Assembly (NCBI GenBank): GCA_039196715.1
Contig: JBCCUP010000010.1
Coordinates: 1 to 64,000, forward strand
DNA length: 64,000 nucleotides
Direction of reading: 5' to 3'
From: Pseudomonadota bacterium
GTDB taxonomy: Bacteria; Pseudomonadota; Gammaproteobacteria; CALCKW01
In this document: positions 14,355 to 23,295 of the stretch, one piece after another
How the letters are laid out: each line of letters begins with the position of its first letter
Numbering within the stretch: position 1 is the first letter of the stretch
Position numbers and translations under genes: made by a program
Notes under the pieces: model-generated
What the model was told of the DNA's origin: nothing
The model's database searches: none
What the model saw: only the letters and a program-made list of their open reading frames with translations

Positions 14355-15499
14355 GCCGCGATGACACCCACTACGTCTCCGATGTACCCTGGTCGGCAGA
14401 CGAGCCGCTGCCGAGTGCGAACAGCGCGGTCGACGAGGAGCCGCGCACGCTCTTCTGGCGCCGTTTTCGGCGCCACAAGCTCGCGGTGTTCTCCGGCTGG
14501 CTGCTGTTGCTGATATACCTCGTCGCCTTGTTTGCCGAGGTGTTCGCACCCTACGGGCTGCACGAACGCAACGCGGACCGCATCTACTCACCACCCCAGC
14601 CCGTGCACCTCTTCCACGAGGGCCGTTTCCTCGGGCCCTTCGTCTACGGCTGGGATTTCGAGCGCAACATGGCGATGATGCGTCGAGACTATGCCGAGGA
14701 CCGGTCCGAGCAATTCCGGGTGCAGTTTTTCTGCGCGGGTGAGCCGCGTCAGTCGCCCTTCGGGTTCGAGGTGTCGTGGCGGCTGTTCTGCGCCGCCGAC
14801 GGTGGGTCGGTCTACCTGCTCGGCACCGACCGGCTCGGTCGTGACATCTTCTCGCGCATCCTCTTTGGCGCACGCATTTCGTTGACCATCGGCCTGGTCG
14901 GTATCGCGCTCAGCTTCGTGCTCGGAATCGTCATCGGCGGGCTCGCGGGCTACCTCGGCGGCTGGGTTGACGCCATCGTGCAGCGCGCGATCGAAGTGGT
15001 GCGCTCTTTTCCGGAGCTGCCCCTCTGGATGGCGTTGGCGGCGGTGATCCCGGTGACCTGGCCACCGGAGGCGGTGTTTCTGGGGATCACGGTGATCCTC
15101 GCACTGATGGATTGGACCGGGTTGGCGAGGGCGGTCAGGGGCAAGTTTCTCGCGCTCAGACAGGAAGAGTACGTGCTCGCGGCTGAGCTCATGGGCGCGA
15201 GCAACGGCCGCGTCATCCGGCGTCACCTGGTGCCGGGCTTTTCAAGCCACCTGATCGCCTCGGCCACGCTCTCCGTGCCCGGCATGATTCTCGGTGAGAC
15301 GGCACTCAGTTTTCTCGGACTGGGCCTGCGGCCACCGATCACCAGTTGGGGTGTGCTGCTGAATGAAGCGCAGAACATCAACGCGGTCGCAGTCTACCCG
15401 TGGTTGATGTTTCCGGTGGTGCCGGTGATCATCGTGATCCTGGCGTTCAATTTCCTGGGTGATGGATTGCGGGATGCAGCAGACCCCTACAAGACCTGA
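14351..15499 (+). CDS. Peptide-type ABC transporter permease (DppC/YejE-like)
   Basis: A 382-residue permease. It has a cytoplasmic N-terminus (about 50 residues), a first helix FSGWLLLLIYLVALFAEVFA, then a periplasmic insertion of roughly 95 residues before the conserved LLGTDRLGRDIFSRILFGAR. The insertion holds two cysteines (FFCAGE, RLFCAADG) that could pair. The EAA loop is EEYVLAAELMGASNGRVIRR and the C-terminal FLGDGLRDAADPY is diagnostic of the DppC group. Large insertions of this kind are seen in YejE-like members. It overlaps the preceding permease by ATGA and ends the operon. Confidence 0.93.
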   Translation: MSRDDTHYVSDVPWSADEPLPSANSAVDEEPRTLFWRRFRRHKLAVFSGWLLLLIYLVALFAEVFAPYGLHERNADRIYSPPQPVHLFHEGRFLGPFVYGWDFERNMAMMRRDYAEDRSEQFRVQFFCAGEPRQSPFGFEVSWRLFCAADGGSVYLLGTDRLGRDIFSRILFGARISLTIGLVGIALSFVLGIVIGGLAGYLGGWVDAIVQRAIEVVRSFPELPLWMALAAVIPVTWPPEAVFLGITVILALMDWTGLARAVRGKFLALRQEEYVLAAELMGASNGRVIRRHLVPGFSSHLIASATLSVPGMILGETALSFLGLGLRPPITSWGVLLNEAQNINAVAVYPWLMFPVVPVIIVILAFNFLGDGLRDAADPYKT

Positions 15500-15519
15500 A
15501 CCGGGTCGCGCGGGACGCC

Positions 15520-16731
15520 GTGACTGCTGAAATCGGCGTGCTGCTCAAGGGCTACCCACGGCTGTCAGAAACCTTCATCGCCCAGGAACTTCGCAGCCTG
15601 GAAAAACGCGGCTTTCGGCTGCGTTTCTACTCCCTGCGCCACCCCACCGACACCAGTGTGCACCCGGTGCATCGGGAGATGGAGGCGCCGGTGCACTACC
15701 TGCCCGAGTACCTGCACCAGGAACCGGTGCGCGTGCTGCGGGCCCTCGCTGCGCAGGTGTGGCGCCCGGCCTTCTGGCGCCTGCTACCGGGTTTTGCGCA
15801 CCATCTCGCCCGCGACCGTTCGCGCAACCGGGTGCGGCGACTCGGCCAGGCGGTGGTGCTCGCACACGAGCTCGCGCCAGACGTGCACCGGCTCTACGCG
15901 CATTTTCTGCACACGCCCTCGAGCGTGGCCTGGTACACGGCCCAGTTGACCGGATTGCCGTGGAGCGCGTCCGCGCACGCCAAGGACATCTACACCTCGC
16001 CGGACTGGGAGTTGCGCGAGAAGCTCTCGGCGCTCGACTGGGTCGCGACGTGCACGGCGTTCAACCACCGGCATTTGCAAAGCCTGGCTGCTGCGCCGGA
16101 GCGGGTGCATTTGGTTTACCACGGCCTCGATTTCAGCCGATTCGAGCCCGCCGCCCCGCGCCGGGCCGACGGGCCGCTGCAGCTCGTTTCGGTTGGCCGG
16201 GCGGTGCCAAAGAAGGGGTACCCGGTGCTGCTCGACGCGCTTGCGGCGCTGCCGGAGCGCCTTGATTGGCGGTTCAGCCACATTGGCGGTGGGCCCGAAC
16301 TCGACGTGCTCAAGGCCCGGGCTGCGGCCCTCGGTCTGACGGCGCGTATCGACTGGCGCGGTGCCTTGCCGCAAGACGCGGTGATTGCAGCCCTGCGCAG
16401 CAGTGACGTGTTCGTGTTGGCGAGCCAGGTGCTTGCCGATGGCGACCGGGACGGCTTGCCGAATGTGTTGATGGAGGCCCAGTCGCAGGGGGTGTCCTGC
16501 GTCGCGACGGCGGTGTCCGGCATCCCGGAACTCATCGAGGACGGCGCCACGGGGCGCCTGGTGCCGCCGGGTGACCCGGCCCGGCTGGCCGAGGCCATTC
16601 TGGCGCTGGCCGACGACCCGGACGCCCGCTGTGCCATGGCGCTGGCTGGCCAGCGGCGCGTTCGGGATGAGTTCAACCACGACCACACCATGGGCCAGCT
16701 GGTCGCGCTGTTCGACCGCGCCAGCGTATGA
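15520..16731 (+). CDS. Glycosyltransferase family 4 protein
   Basis: A 403-residue GT-B fold glycosyltransferase. The N-terminal acceptor domain begins IGVLLKGYPRLSETFIAQEL, the common opening of GT4 enzymes of exopolysaccharide and colanic-acid type. The C-terminal GT1 domain (from about residue 215) contains LVSVGRAVPKKGYPVLLDAL, HIGGGPELDVL and the donor-binding segment DRDGLPNVLMEAQSQGVSCV with the E-x7-E-like motif. It would transfer a sugar from a nucleotide donor at the cytoplasmic side of the membrane; substrates unknown. GTG start, 20 bp after the transporter. The following glycosyltransferase overlaps by ATGA. Confidence 0.9.
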   Translation: MTAEIGVLLKGYPRLSETFIAQELRSLEKRGFRLRFYSLRHPTDTSVHPVHREMEAPVHYLPEYLHQEPVRVLRALAAQVWRPAFWRLLPGFAHHLARDRSRNRVRRLGQAVVLAHELAPDVHRLYAHFLHTPSSVAWYTAQLTGLPWSASAHAKDIYTSPDWELREKLSALDWVATCTAFNHRHLQSLAAAPERVHLVYHGLDFSRFEPAAPRRADGPLQLVSVGRAVPKKGYPVLLDALAALPERLDWRFSHIGGGPELDVLKARAAALGLTARIDWRGALPQDAVIAALRSSDVFVLASQVLADGDRDGLPNVLMEAQSQGVSCVATAVSGIPELIEDGATGRLVPPGDPARLAEAILALADDPDARCAMALAGQRRVRDEFNHDHTMGQLVALFDRASV

Positions 16732-17873
16732 GCGTGCCGCTGGCGTTCTACGCGCCACTGAAGCCGCCCGACCACCTGGTTGCGTCGGGTGATCGGACGA
16801 TTGCGCGCCTGTTGGTACAGGCCCTTGCCGCTGCCGATTTCGGCGTGCAGGTGGCGTCGGCGTTCCGCAGCTTCGAGGGGCGGGGTGATCGCGCGCGCCA
16901 GCGCGCGCTGCGGCAAGCCGGCCGCACGGAGGCGCGGCAGCTGGTCGCAAGGCTGGCGTGTCTGCCGCGTGCGCATCGGCCCGCGGTGTGGTTCAGCTAC
17001 CACCTCTACCACAAGGCGCCGGACTGGATCGGGCCGCTGGTTGCGCGCGCGCTCGGTATTCCCTACGTGTTGGCCGAGGCGTCGTACGCGCGAAAGCAGG
17101 CACGGGGCCCGTGGTCGCACGGGCTCGCAGGCACGCGCCAGGCGATCACCCAGGCGGCCTGCCTGTTGAGCCTGAATCCGCGTGACGTCGGCGGCCTGAT
17201 CACCGTGCGCGGTGGGATCGAGGGCATACACACACTGCGGCCGTTTCTCGACACGGGGCCCTTTGCCGGCCCGCGACAGCGCGAGCGGGCGGCGCTCGCC
17301 GAGGCGCACGGGCTCGACCCGGCGGTGCCGTGGTTGATCAGCGTGGGAATGCTGCGCCGGGGCGACAAACTCGCGTCCTTCGAACGGCAAGCTCGGGTGC
17401 TGGCCTCCCTGACCGGGCGGCCCTGGCACTGGCTGATCATCGGCGACGGCGATGCGGCAGCGGACGTCGATCGGGCCACTGCACCGATCACCGCGCGCGT
17501 CACCCGCCTCGGCGCACTGCCTCAGTCGGCGGTGTCGACCTGGTTGCGAAACAGCGACCTCGCGGTGTGGCCCGCCATCAACGAGGCGATCGGCATGGCC
17601 CTGCTCGAGGCACAGGCGGCGGGACTGCCGGTCGTCGCCGGCCACACCGACGGGGTCGCGGCGGTCTGTGACAACGCCGGCTGCAGCGTGGTGCCGCAAA
17701 CGGAGGACGCGCTGACGACGGCGCTGGCGCAGGCGCTGGACCACCGCGGTCAGTGGGCAGCGTGGGGCGCGATTGCGCGCGCCAGCGTGCCGGGCATCGC
17801 CGAGGCGGGCGCCACGCTGCGGCGCTGCGTGGCGCCGCTGGTGACGGGCGGCACGCCGCCGCGACGGAACTGA
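16728..17873 (+). CDS. Glycosyltransferase family 4-like protein
   Basis: A 381-residue GT-B protein translated from an ATG overlapping the previous stop. The N-terminal half starts PLAFYAPLKPPDHLVASGDR, a pattern seen in a GT4 subgroup. The C-terminal half has LISVGMLRRGDKLASFERQA, HWLIIGDGDAAADV, and the donor loop NEAIGMALLEAQAAGLPVV. The two coupled glycosyltransferases probably add consecutive sugars to the same glycan. No flippase, polymerase or lipid carrier transferase lies beside them, so the product is unknown. Confidence 0.85.
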   Translation: MSVPLAFYAPLKPPDHLVASGDRTIARLLVQALAAADFGVQVASAFRSFEGRGDRARQRALRQAGRTEARQLVARLACLPRAHRPAVWFSYHLYHKAPDWIGPLVARALGIPYVLAEASYARKQARGPWSHGLAGTRQAITQAACLLSLNPRDVGGLITVRGGIEGIHTLRPFLDTGPFAGPRQRERAALAEAHGLDPAVPWLISVGMLRRGDKLASFERQARVLASLTGRPWHWLIIGDGDAAADVDRATAPITARVTRLGALPQSAVSTWLRNSDLAVWPAINEAIGMALLEAQAAGLPVVAGHTDGVAAVCDNAGCSVVPQTEDALTTALAQALDHRGQWAAWGAIARASVPGIAEAGATLRRCVAPLVTGGTPPRRN

Positions 17874-17907
17874 ACACACCCGCGGCCTGATGGGAGGGAC
17901 AGGGCAC

Positions 17908-18819
17908 ATGGCAGTACGGCGCATCGCTCGGCTCAGTCTGGCGGCGAACCGGGTCGACCGCAGTCTGGCGTTCTATCGGGACAGGCTTGGCATGGCACTG
18001 CGGTCGCGCGCCGTAGACGGTGCAGTTGAGCGTTGTGTCTTCGGCTTTGTCGACAGTCCCGATCGCCGCACCTCCGGTGCGCGGGCAGATGCCGAACTCG
18101 AGTTGGTACACGGCGTTCCGAGCGGCGTGTCAGCCGAGACGGCTGGCGCGGCGGCGCCGGACGGCTACTGGAAGGTAGGGGTAACCCTGCCGAACGTCGA
18201 TCGCGCGTGTCACGCGCTGCGGCAACGGGGTGTGCAAGTCTCCGAGCCTGCGCAGTTTCGCGACATCGGGTACCTGTGTCACCTCGCAGATGCCGATGGC
18301 CACACCCTCGAACTGCTGCAGCACCGCTTTGCCGCCACAGCTGCTGCCGGCCCCGCAGTTCCCGCGGTGCCCGCGCAGGCGCTGATGGGCCAGCCCACAC
18401 TGGCCCACATCAGCCTGCGCATCACCGATCCAACGTGCAGCCTCGCGTTCTACCGCGACGGGCTCGGCTTGCACCTGCTGTCCGAGCAGGTGGTCGACGC
18501 GCACGGCTTCAGCTTGTATTTTCTCGGGGTCGAGCCTGGCTCGCCACCCACTGACGACTGGGCGTCAGTGGCGCACCGGGAGTGGCTGTGGCAGCGGCCC
18601 GACACGCTGGTCGAATTGCAGCACGTGTGGCACCCCGAGCGCCGTCAAGCGCGCTACGCCACCGGGCCGGAGACGGGCTTCCTCGGCGTGACCTGCGCCG
18701 TTGATGATCCGGCGGCACACCGGGCCGCGGTGCTGCGCGTGCCGGGTGCGGCGCCTCACGGTGCGTCAACGGTCACTGACCCCGACGGGTACGCGATCCA
18801 CCTGGTCCAGCAAGGTTGA
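17908..18819 (+). CDS. VOC superfamily protein with two glyoxalase-like domains
   Basis: A 303-residue protein made of two vicinal-oxygen-chelate halves. The first half has RIARLSLAANRVDRSLAFYR and DADGHTLELLQH; the second has LAHISLRITDPTCSLAFYRD and DPDGYAIHLVQ. Each half shows the expected H and E positions of a metal site. This layout fits lactoylglutathione lyase-like or dioxygenase-like enzymes, and the substrate cannot be told. The ATG at 17908 is chosen because GGGAGGG lies about nine bases upstream; an ATG at 17890 precedes that site. Confidence 0.85.
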   Translation: MAVRRIARLSLAANRVDRSLAFYRDRLGMALRSRAVDGAVERCVFGFVDSPDRRTSGARADAELELVHGVPSGVSAETAGAAAPDGYWKVGVTLPNVDRACHALRQRGVQVSEPAQFRDIGYLCHLADADGHTLELLQHRFAATAAAGPAVPAVPAQALMGQPTLAHISLRITDPTCSLAFYRDGLGLHLLSEQVVDAHGFSLYFLGVEPGSPPTDDWASVAHREWLWQRPDTLVELQHVWHPERRQARYATGPETGFLGVTCAVDDPAAHRAAVLRVPGAAPHGASTVTDPDGYAIHLVQQG

Positions 18820-18937
18820 GCACCGGAACAGCGGAGCACCGGGCGCATCGAGTTGACAGCGCGCGGCCGACGGTCGATGGTGTTACGGTGCGCCCGCGAC
18901 GGGGCGGCAGCGTGGCGCTGCCGGTGTGCAACAGACG

Positions 18938-19144
18938 ATGACACCCCAGACGACGTCACTCGCCGACGCGCGCGATGATAGCGACCGCCAGGGCACACTG
19001 ACCGGTGTGCCGGACGAGGACACCGCCGAGCAAGACGGGGCCCGTGTCAGTGGCCGCAGGCTCGGTGCCGTGCGGTCGGGTGTCGGTGTCGAGCTCGTCG
19101 AGTGTGCCAACTGCTCTGCGGCCCTGCCGGTGCCCGGCGCGTGA
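18938..19144 (+). CDS. Possible small open reading frame (uncertain)
   Basis: A 68-codon frame from ATG 18938 (or GTG 18926) whose TGA overlaps the GTG start of the GNAT gene (GTGA), an arrangement common in this window. The protein (MTPQTTSLADARDDSDRQGT..., ending VECANCSAALPVPGA) is acidic and has no recognisable domain. Third-position GC is high but somewhat lower than in sure neighbours. It may be chance. If it is not real, about 320 bp between 18820 and 19140 hold no gene. Confidence 0.22.
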   Translation: MTPQTTSLADARDDSDRQGTLTGVPDEDTAEQDGARVSGRRLGAVRSGVGVELVECANCSAALPVPGA

Positions 19145-19650
19145 GCCCGCTCGCCTTCAACACCGCCCGTCTTCGCGTTGGCCCCTGGCGAGACCTCGCT
19201 GAGGCAGCGCTCGACAGACCGCTGAACGCCATCGTGGCCGAGACCCTCACGGCGCGTGTCACCGCGGCCTTGCCGCCCGGTTGGCAGGGCGCGTACGACG
19301 GCGTGCGTGCGGACCGCTGGATCAGCGAGCGCGAAGGGGAATGCACCTGTTTGCTCGGTGTCGACCGCGAGTGTGCGCAGCCGGTCGCCCTGGTGTTGCT
19401 GTTTCCGGAATCGACGCGGTCGCTCAGGCTCGGCTACCTGTTGCACGAACGCAGTTGGGGGCAGGGGTACGCCACCGAGTTGATCCGCGGGTTGATCGCT
19501 GCCTGCCACGACGCCGGCATCGACCGCGTCTCGGGCGGGGTTGCGCCCGAGAACGCCGCCTCGGCCCGGGTGCTCGAGAAGGCCGGTTTCGTCGAGCAGC
19601 CGATGTCGGCAGCAGACGCAGAGCGGCTGTTTGTCTGGACCGCGCCCTGA
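19141..19650 (+). CDS. GNAT family N-acetyltransferase (RimJ/RimL type)
   Basis: A 169-residue acetyltransferase of the ribosomal-protein-alanine or small-molecule type. The N-terminus SPLAFNTARLRVGPWRDL is a typical RimJ/RimL opening. The acetyl-CoA site is RSWGQGYATELIRGLI (about residues 107-122) and the C-terminal block is VAPENAASARVLEKAGFV. The GTG at 19141 puts the family start at residue 3. The acceptor is unknown. It is followed, after about 230 bp, by the dehydrogenase gene. Confidence 0.87.
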   Translation: MSPLAFNTARLRVGPWRDLAEAALDRPLNAIVAETLTARVTAALPPGWQGAYDGVRADRWISEREGECTCLLGVDRECAQPVALVLLFPESTRSLRLGYLLHERSWGQGYATELIRGLIAACHDAGIDRVSGGVAPENAASARVLEKAGFVEQPMSAADAERLFVWTAP

Positions 19651-19878
19651 TCGCCCTCCCGTGCAGGGGTGCGACGCCCCAGGGTGGTAAATACAAGGCT
19701 GGTGTATGACGGCCGCCTGCTCGCAGCGCGGTACGCATGGCACGTTTGCTACACTGGCGGGCCGGGACGAGCGCGAGGGGTGCACGATGGCAAGCGAACT
19801 CACACTGGCGATCGACGCTGGGACGCCGGGGCGTGTACGGCACGAACAGCGGTCAGCGCCCGTCGGTGGTGTGCGCCG

Positions 19879-20856
19879 GTGAAGGTCCATATCCTCGACG
19901 ACTGGTTCGACACCTTGCGGCGCTTGCCGTGTTTCACGCGACTGGCTGAACACGACGTCACGGTGTGGACCGACCACACCGAAGACCCTGACACGCTGGC
20001 AGAGCGACTTCGGGACGCGGAAGCACTGGTGTTGTTCCGCGAGCGCACCGCGATCACGGCCGACCTGCTCGCACGGTTGCCCGCGTTGCAATTGATCTCG
20101 CAGCGGAGCGTCTACCCGCACATCGATGTCGACGCGTGCACACGCTCGTCGGTGTTACTGTGCTCGAACATGCACGCCGACACTCCGTCCTACGCGGCCG
20201 CGGAACTGACCCTTGGCTTGATCCTCGCCCAGGCGCGCCAAATCCCCCAACAGGTGGCGTCGATCCGGGCGGGAACCTGGCAGATGGGGGTCGGACGCAC
20301 GTTGCGCGGCCGCACCCTGGGGCTCTACGGCTACGGCCGCATCGGCAAGGCCGTGGCGGGCTACGCCGAGGCCCTGGGTATGCGGGTGCAGTGGTGGGCA
20401 TCCGATTCGGGTCGCGAGCGCGCGGCGGCCGAGGGTGCAGTGCTTGCAGAAAGCCGCAGGGCGTTTTTCGAACGCGCCGATGTGATCAGCCTGCACGTGC
20501 GCTTGAAGCCCGACACGCGGGGCATCATCACGCGCAAGGACATCGGCTACATGCAGCCCGGTGCCGTGCTGGTCAACACGTCACGGTCCGGCTTGATCGA
20601 GGCGGGTGCGCTCGAGGCGGCGGTTGCGGACGGGCGTGTGTGTGCGGCCGTCGACGTGTTCGAGCACGAGCCCTTTGTCGACACCGACAGCCCGCTCCTG
20701 ACCCACCCCAACGCGCTGGCGACGCCGCACATCGGGTACGTCACCGAAGACGAATTCGACCTCCAGTTCAGCGACATCTTCGACCAGGTCAACGCCTACG
20801 CCGACGGCGCCCCGATCCACATGATCAACCCGTCGGTCTGGGCGGCCCGGTCGTGA
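19879..20856 (+). CDS. D-2-hydroxyacid dehydrogenase, NAD-binding
   Basis: A 325-residue member of the D-isomer-specific 2-hydroxyacid dehydrogenases, reducing a 2-keto acid with NAD(P)H or the reverse. The Rossmann motif is LGLYGYGRIGKAVAGYAEAL (about residues 147-166). The catalytic triad positions are visible: Arg in VNTSRSGLIE, Glu in DVFEHEP and His in TPHIGYVTED. It is closest in character to phosphoglycerate dehydrogenase-like enzymes without an ACT domain. The GTG at 19879 (VKVHILDDWFDTL) gives the normal N-terminus; longer frames upstream do not look like protein. It overlaps the next GNAT gene by GTGA. Confidence 0.92.
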   Translation: MKVHILDDWFDTLRRLPCFTRLAEHDVTVWTDHTEDPDTLAERLRDAEALVLFRERTAITADLLARLPALQLISQRSVYPHIDVDACTRSSVLLCSNMHADTPSYAAAELTLGLILAQARQIPQQVASIRAGTWQMGVGRTLRGRTLGLYGYGRIGKAVAGYAEALGMRVQWWASDSGRERAAAEGAVLAESRRAFFERADVISLHVRLKPDTRGIITRKDIGYMQPGAVLVNTSRSGLIEAGALEAAVADGRVCAAVDVFEHEPFVDTDSPLLTHPNALATPHIGYVTEDEFDLQFSDIFDQVNAYADGAPIHMINPSVWAARS

Positions 20857-21458
20857 GCGCAGGCACCGCGGCAGCCGGCGAGGTGCAGATCGAAGCGGCC
20901 GGGACGGCCGACGCCGCGATGCTCGCGACCCTGTTCACCGAGTCGTCCGGCGGCGTGTGGCCCGCCGTCTGGCGCGTGCACGCGCGCGCGTCGGAAACGG
21001 TGTCGGCCGCAGGCGCGCGGGTCATCCGGGAGGGCGTCAGCGGTGTGTGCCTCGGCAACACGGTGGTCGCGACCCTGGCCGGCGAGCGGCTCGGAGCGCT
21101 GTGTTGCTACCAGGAGCGGCCGGGCGGACCAGACGCTGCGCTGCCTGCGGCCTTGCAGTCGGCCTTGCGTCCCTACGCGGCCTTGTCGGACCCGCAGAGT
21201 TGGTTTGTGGCCGAATTGGCCTGCCAGCCGAGCGTGCGTGGCCGAGGGCTCGGGACGCGGTTGCTCGAACACGCCGCGCAGCAGGGTCGCGCGCGCGGAC
21301 TGCCTCGCCTGAGCTTACGGGTATTCGCGGAAAACACCGGTGCGGTGCGGTTGTACCGGCGTTTCGGCTTCGATGTCGTGGGTGAGCAGCCGGTGGTGGC
21401 TCACCCCGACATCACCGCACGGGGCTCGGTCTACGCGATGGCCAAAGCCCTGGCCTGA
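20853..21458 (+). CDS. GNAT family N-acetyltransferase
   Basis: A 201-residue acetyltransferase starting at a GTG overlapping the dehydrogenase stop. The acetyl-CoA loop reads VRGRGLGTRLLEHAAQQGRA, preceded by the strand WFVAELACQPS and followed by LRVFAENTGAVRLYRRFGFD. Translational coupling suggests its substrate may be connected with the hydroxyacid dehydrogenase product, but nothing in the sequence fixes it. Confidence 0.87.
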   Translation: MSAGTAAAGEVQIEAAGTADAAMLATLFTESSGGVWPAVWRVHARASETVSAAGARVIREGVSGVCLGNTVVATLAGERLGALCCYQERPGGPDAALPAALQSALRPYAALSDPQSWFVAELACQPSVRGRGLGTRLLEHAAQQGRARGLPRLSLRVFAENTGAVRLYRRFGFDVVGEQPVVAHPDITARGSVYAMAKALA

Positions 21459-21477
21459 GCGCGCCCGCCACTGCGGA

Positions 21478-21681
21478 TCAGGCGGCTGGCAGTTGGCCAA
21501 CGGGCGTGCGCGGGTAGCGTGTGCGAAACCACTCGGCGGTGAACACGCCGAGTGGCGCCGAGAACCTGATGCCGAACAGGGCAATGCGCCAGAAGTCGCC
21601 CGTGCGACATGCGGGAAACAGCAGGCGCTTTTACACGCCCAGAGCGCGGCAGACTGCCATGATGCCGATCGGATAGCTCAT
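21478..21681 (-). pseudogene. Possible decayed reading frame in a 270-bp gap
   Basis: Between the GNAT gene and the acyl-CoA ligase the minus strand reads MSYPIGIMAVCRALGV, an in-frame TAA (21633-21631), then 50 more codons including FWRIALFGIRFSAPLGVF and a stop at 21478. The first part faintly recalls the MCR.LGVS segment of IS3-type transposases, but this is too short to trust. There is no ribosome site. It may be a gene remnant or chance. Confidence 0.2.
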
Positions 21682-21729
21682 GCCCGGCACCTCTTTCTAC
21701 CGGCCTGCCCGCTCGTCCCGCGTGCGGGT

Positions 21730-23295
21730 TCAGCCTGGGCTGCCGGTGGCGAGCGCATCGCGCAGCACACGCCGCAAGATCTTACCGGAGAGCGATTTGG
21801 GGATCTCGTCGACGAAATGCACCTCGTGCACCTGCTTGTAGTGCGCGAGCGACTGTGCGAGGTGCGCCTGGATGTCGGCGACGGTGGGGGCGTTATCCCC
21901 GGTAACGACGTAGGCCACCGGCACTTCACCGGCTTCGGGGTCAGGCATGCCAATTACGGCAGCGTCCGTGATGGCGCCGTGGGTCACGAGCAGCGCTTCG
22001 ATCTCGGCGGGCGCGACCTGAAACCCCTTGTACTTGATCAGCTCCTTCAGCCGGTCGACGATGAACAGGTAGCCGTTGGTGTCGACGTAGGCAATGTCAC
22101 CGGTCTTCAGCCAGCCCTCGGCTGTGATCGTGTCGGCGGTGGCCTCGGGCTTGTTCAGGTAGCCCTTCATCACCAGCGGGCCGCGCACCCACAGCTCACC
22201 CTCGCTGCCGCGCGGCAGCGGCTCCCCGGACTCGATGTCGACGATCATGCACTCGGTGTTCGGCAGCAAACGGCCCGAGGCACCCGGACGGTAAGCCGAG
22301 GCCGAGCTGGTGTGGGAGACCGGGCTGAGCTCGGTCATGCCGAAACCCTGCAGCATCAGGCAGTCGAGTCGGGCGGCGACGGCGTCGGAGACGTCGGCGC
22401 CCATCGGCGCCGCGCCGGAGAGCACCTGCTCGACGCTGCTGAGGTCGAATTCGTCCACCAGCGGGTGCTTGGCGAGGGCGAGCGCGACCGGTGGGACGAT
22501 CCACATGCGCCGCGATCGGTGGTCCTGGCAGAGCTTCAGGAACAGCGACAGATCAAAGCGCGGCATGGTGACGATGCTGCCGCCGCCCGCCAGGTGCACG
22601 TTCATGATCACGTTCATGCCGTAGATATGGAAGAAGGGCAGGAAGCCCACCGCCACTTCGCCGGGCCGGAAATCGGATCCGGTCACGACCTGGTCGATGT
22701 TGACCACCACATTGCGGTGCGTGAGCATCACGCCTTTGGGCAGCCCGGTCGTGCCGGACGAGTAGGGCAGCACGACCACGTGCTCGTCGAGGTCGATCGG
22801 CACCTGCGTGGTCAGCGGGTCGCCATAGCAGGCATCGAGCGTGGTGTCGGCGTCGCTGCCTCCCATGACCAGCACGGGTTGGCCTGCTGCGTTGGCGACG
22901 GCTTCGGCGGCGACCTCGGCAAACGCGGGCACCGTGACCAGGACGGCTGCGCCGGCATCGGTGAGTTGGTGCGTGACTTCCGGTGCGGTGTAGGTCGGGT
23001 TCAGTGTGGTGACCGTGCCACCGGCCCAGGCCACGGCGTGGAAGACCACGCAGTACTCCGGCACGTTGGGTGCCATGATCGCAACGGTGCTGCCTGCGCC
23101 GTAGCCGCGGGCCGACAGCCCGCCCGCCAGACGTTGAACACGGTCGATGAAGTCGCGTGCGGTCATCGACTCGCCACTCACCCCGTCTGTCAGGACCACG
23201 GCGTCGGGGCGGGTTTCGAGGTTGGCAAACACCCGCTCTGTCATGCTCAAATCGGTCAGCGCGATGTCCGCAAAGGTCGATGTGATCACGGTCAT
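21730..23295 (-). CDS. AMP-dependent acyl/aryl-CoA ligase (4-coumarate-CoA ligase-like)
   Basis: A 521-residue member of the ANL superfamily. It activates a carboxylic acid to an acyl-adenylate and then to the CoA thioester. The P-loop is LPYSSGTTGLPKGVMLTHRN (about residue 175), followed by MLQGFGMTELSPVSH, the hinge/A8 region VDRLKELIKYKGFQVAPAEIE and the catalytic lysine region PKSLSGKILRR near the end. Domain order and length fit 4CL-like ligases. The ATG at 23295 has GAGGAG upstream. It stands alone, with no beta-oxidation or phenylpropanoid genes nearby, so the acid is unknown. Confidence 0.92.
   Translation of the reverse strand: MTVITSTFADIALTDLSMTERVFANLETRPDAVVLTDGVSGESMTARDFIDRVQRLAGGLSARGYGAGSTVAIMAPNVPEYCVVFHAVAWAGGTVTTLNPTYTAPEVTHQLTDAGAAVLVTVPAFAEVAAEAVANAAGQPVLVMGGSDADTTLDACYGDPLTTQVPIDLDEHVVVLPYSSGTTGLPKGVMLTHRNVVVNIDQVVTGSDFRPGEVAVGFLPFFHIYGMNVIMNVHLAGGGSIVTMPRFDLSLFLKLCQDHRSRRMWIVPPVALALAKHPLVDEFDLSSVEQVLSGAAPMGADVSDAVAARLDCLMLQGFGMTELSPVSHTSSASAYRPGASGRLLPNTECMIVDIESGEPLPRGSEGELWVRGPLVMKGYLNKPEATADTITAEGWLKTGDIAYVDTNGYLFIVDRLKELIKYKGFQVAPAEIEALLVTHGAITDAAVIGMPDPEAGEVPVAYVVTGDNAPTVADIQAHLAQSLAHYKQVHEVHFVDEIPKSLSGKILRRVLRDALATGSPG

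Noticed and set aside
13014-14873. Long minus-strand open frame opposite the ABC transporter permeases
   Set aside because: It is antisense to two overlapping permease genes with clear family motifs. The translation is Arg/His/Gln-rich low complexity.
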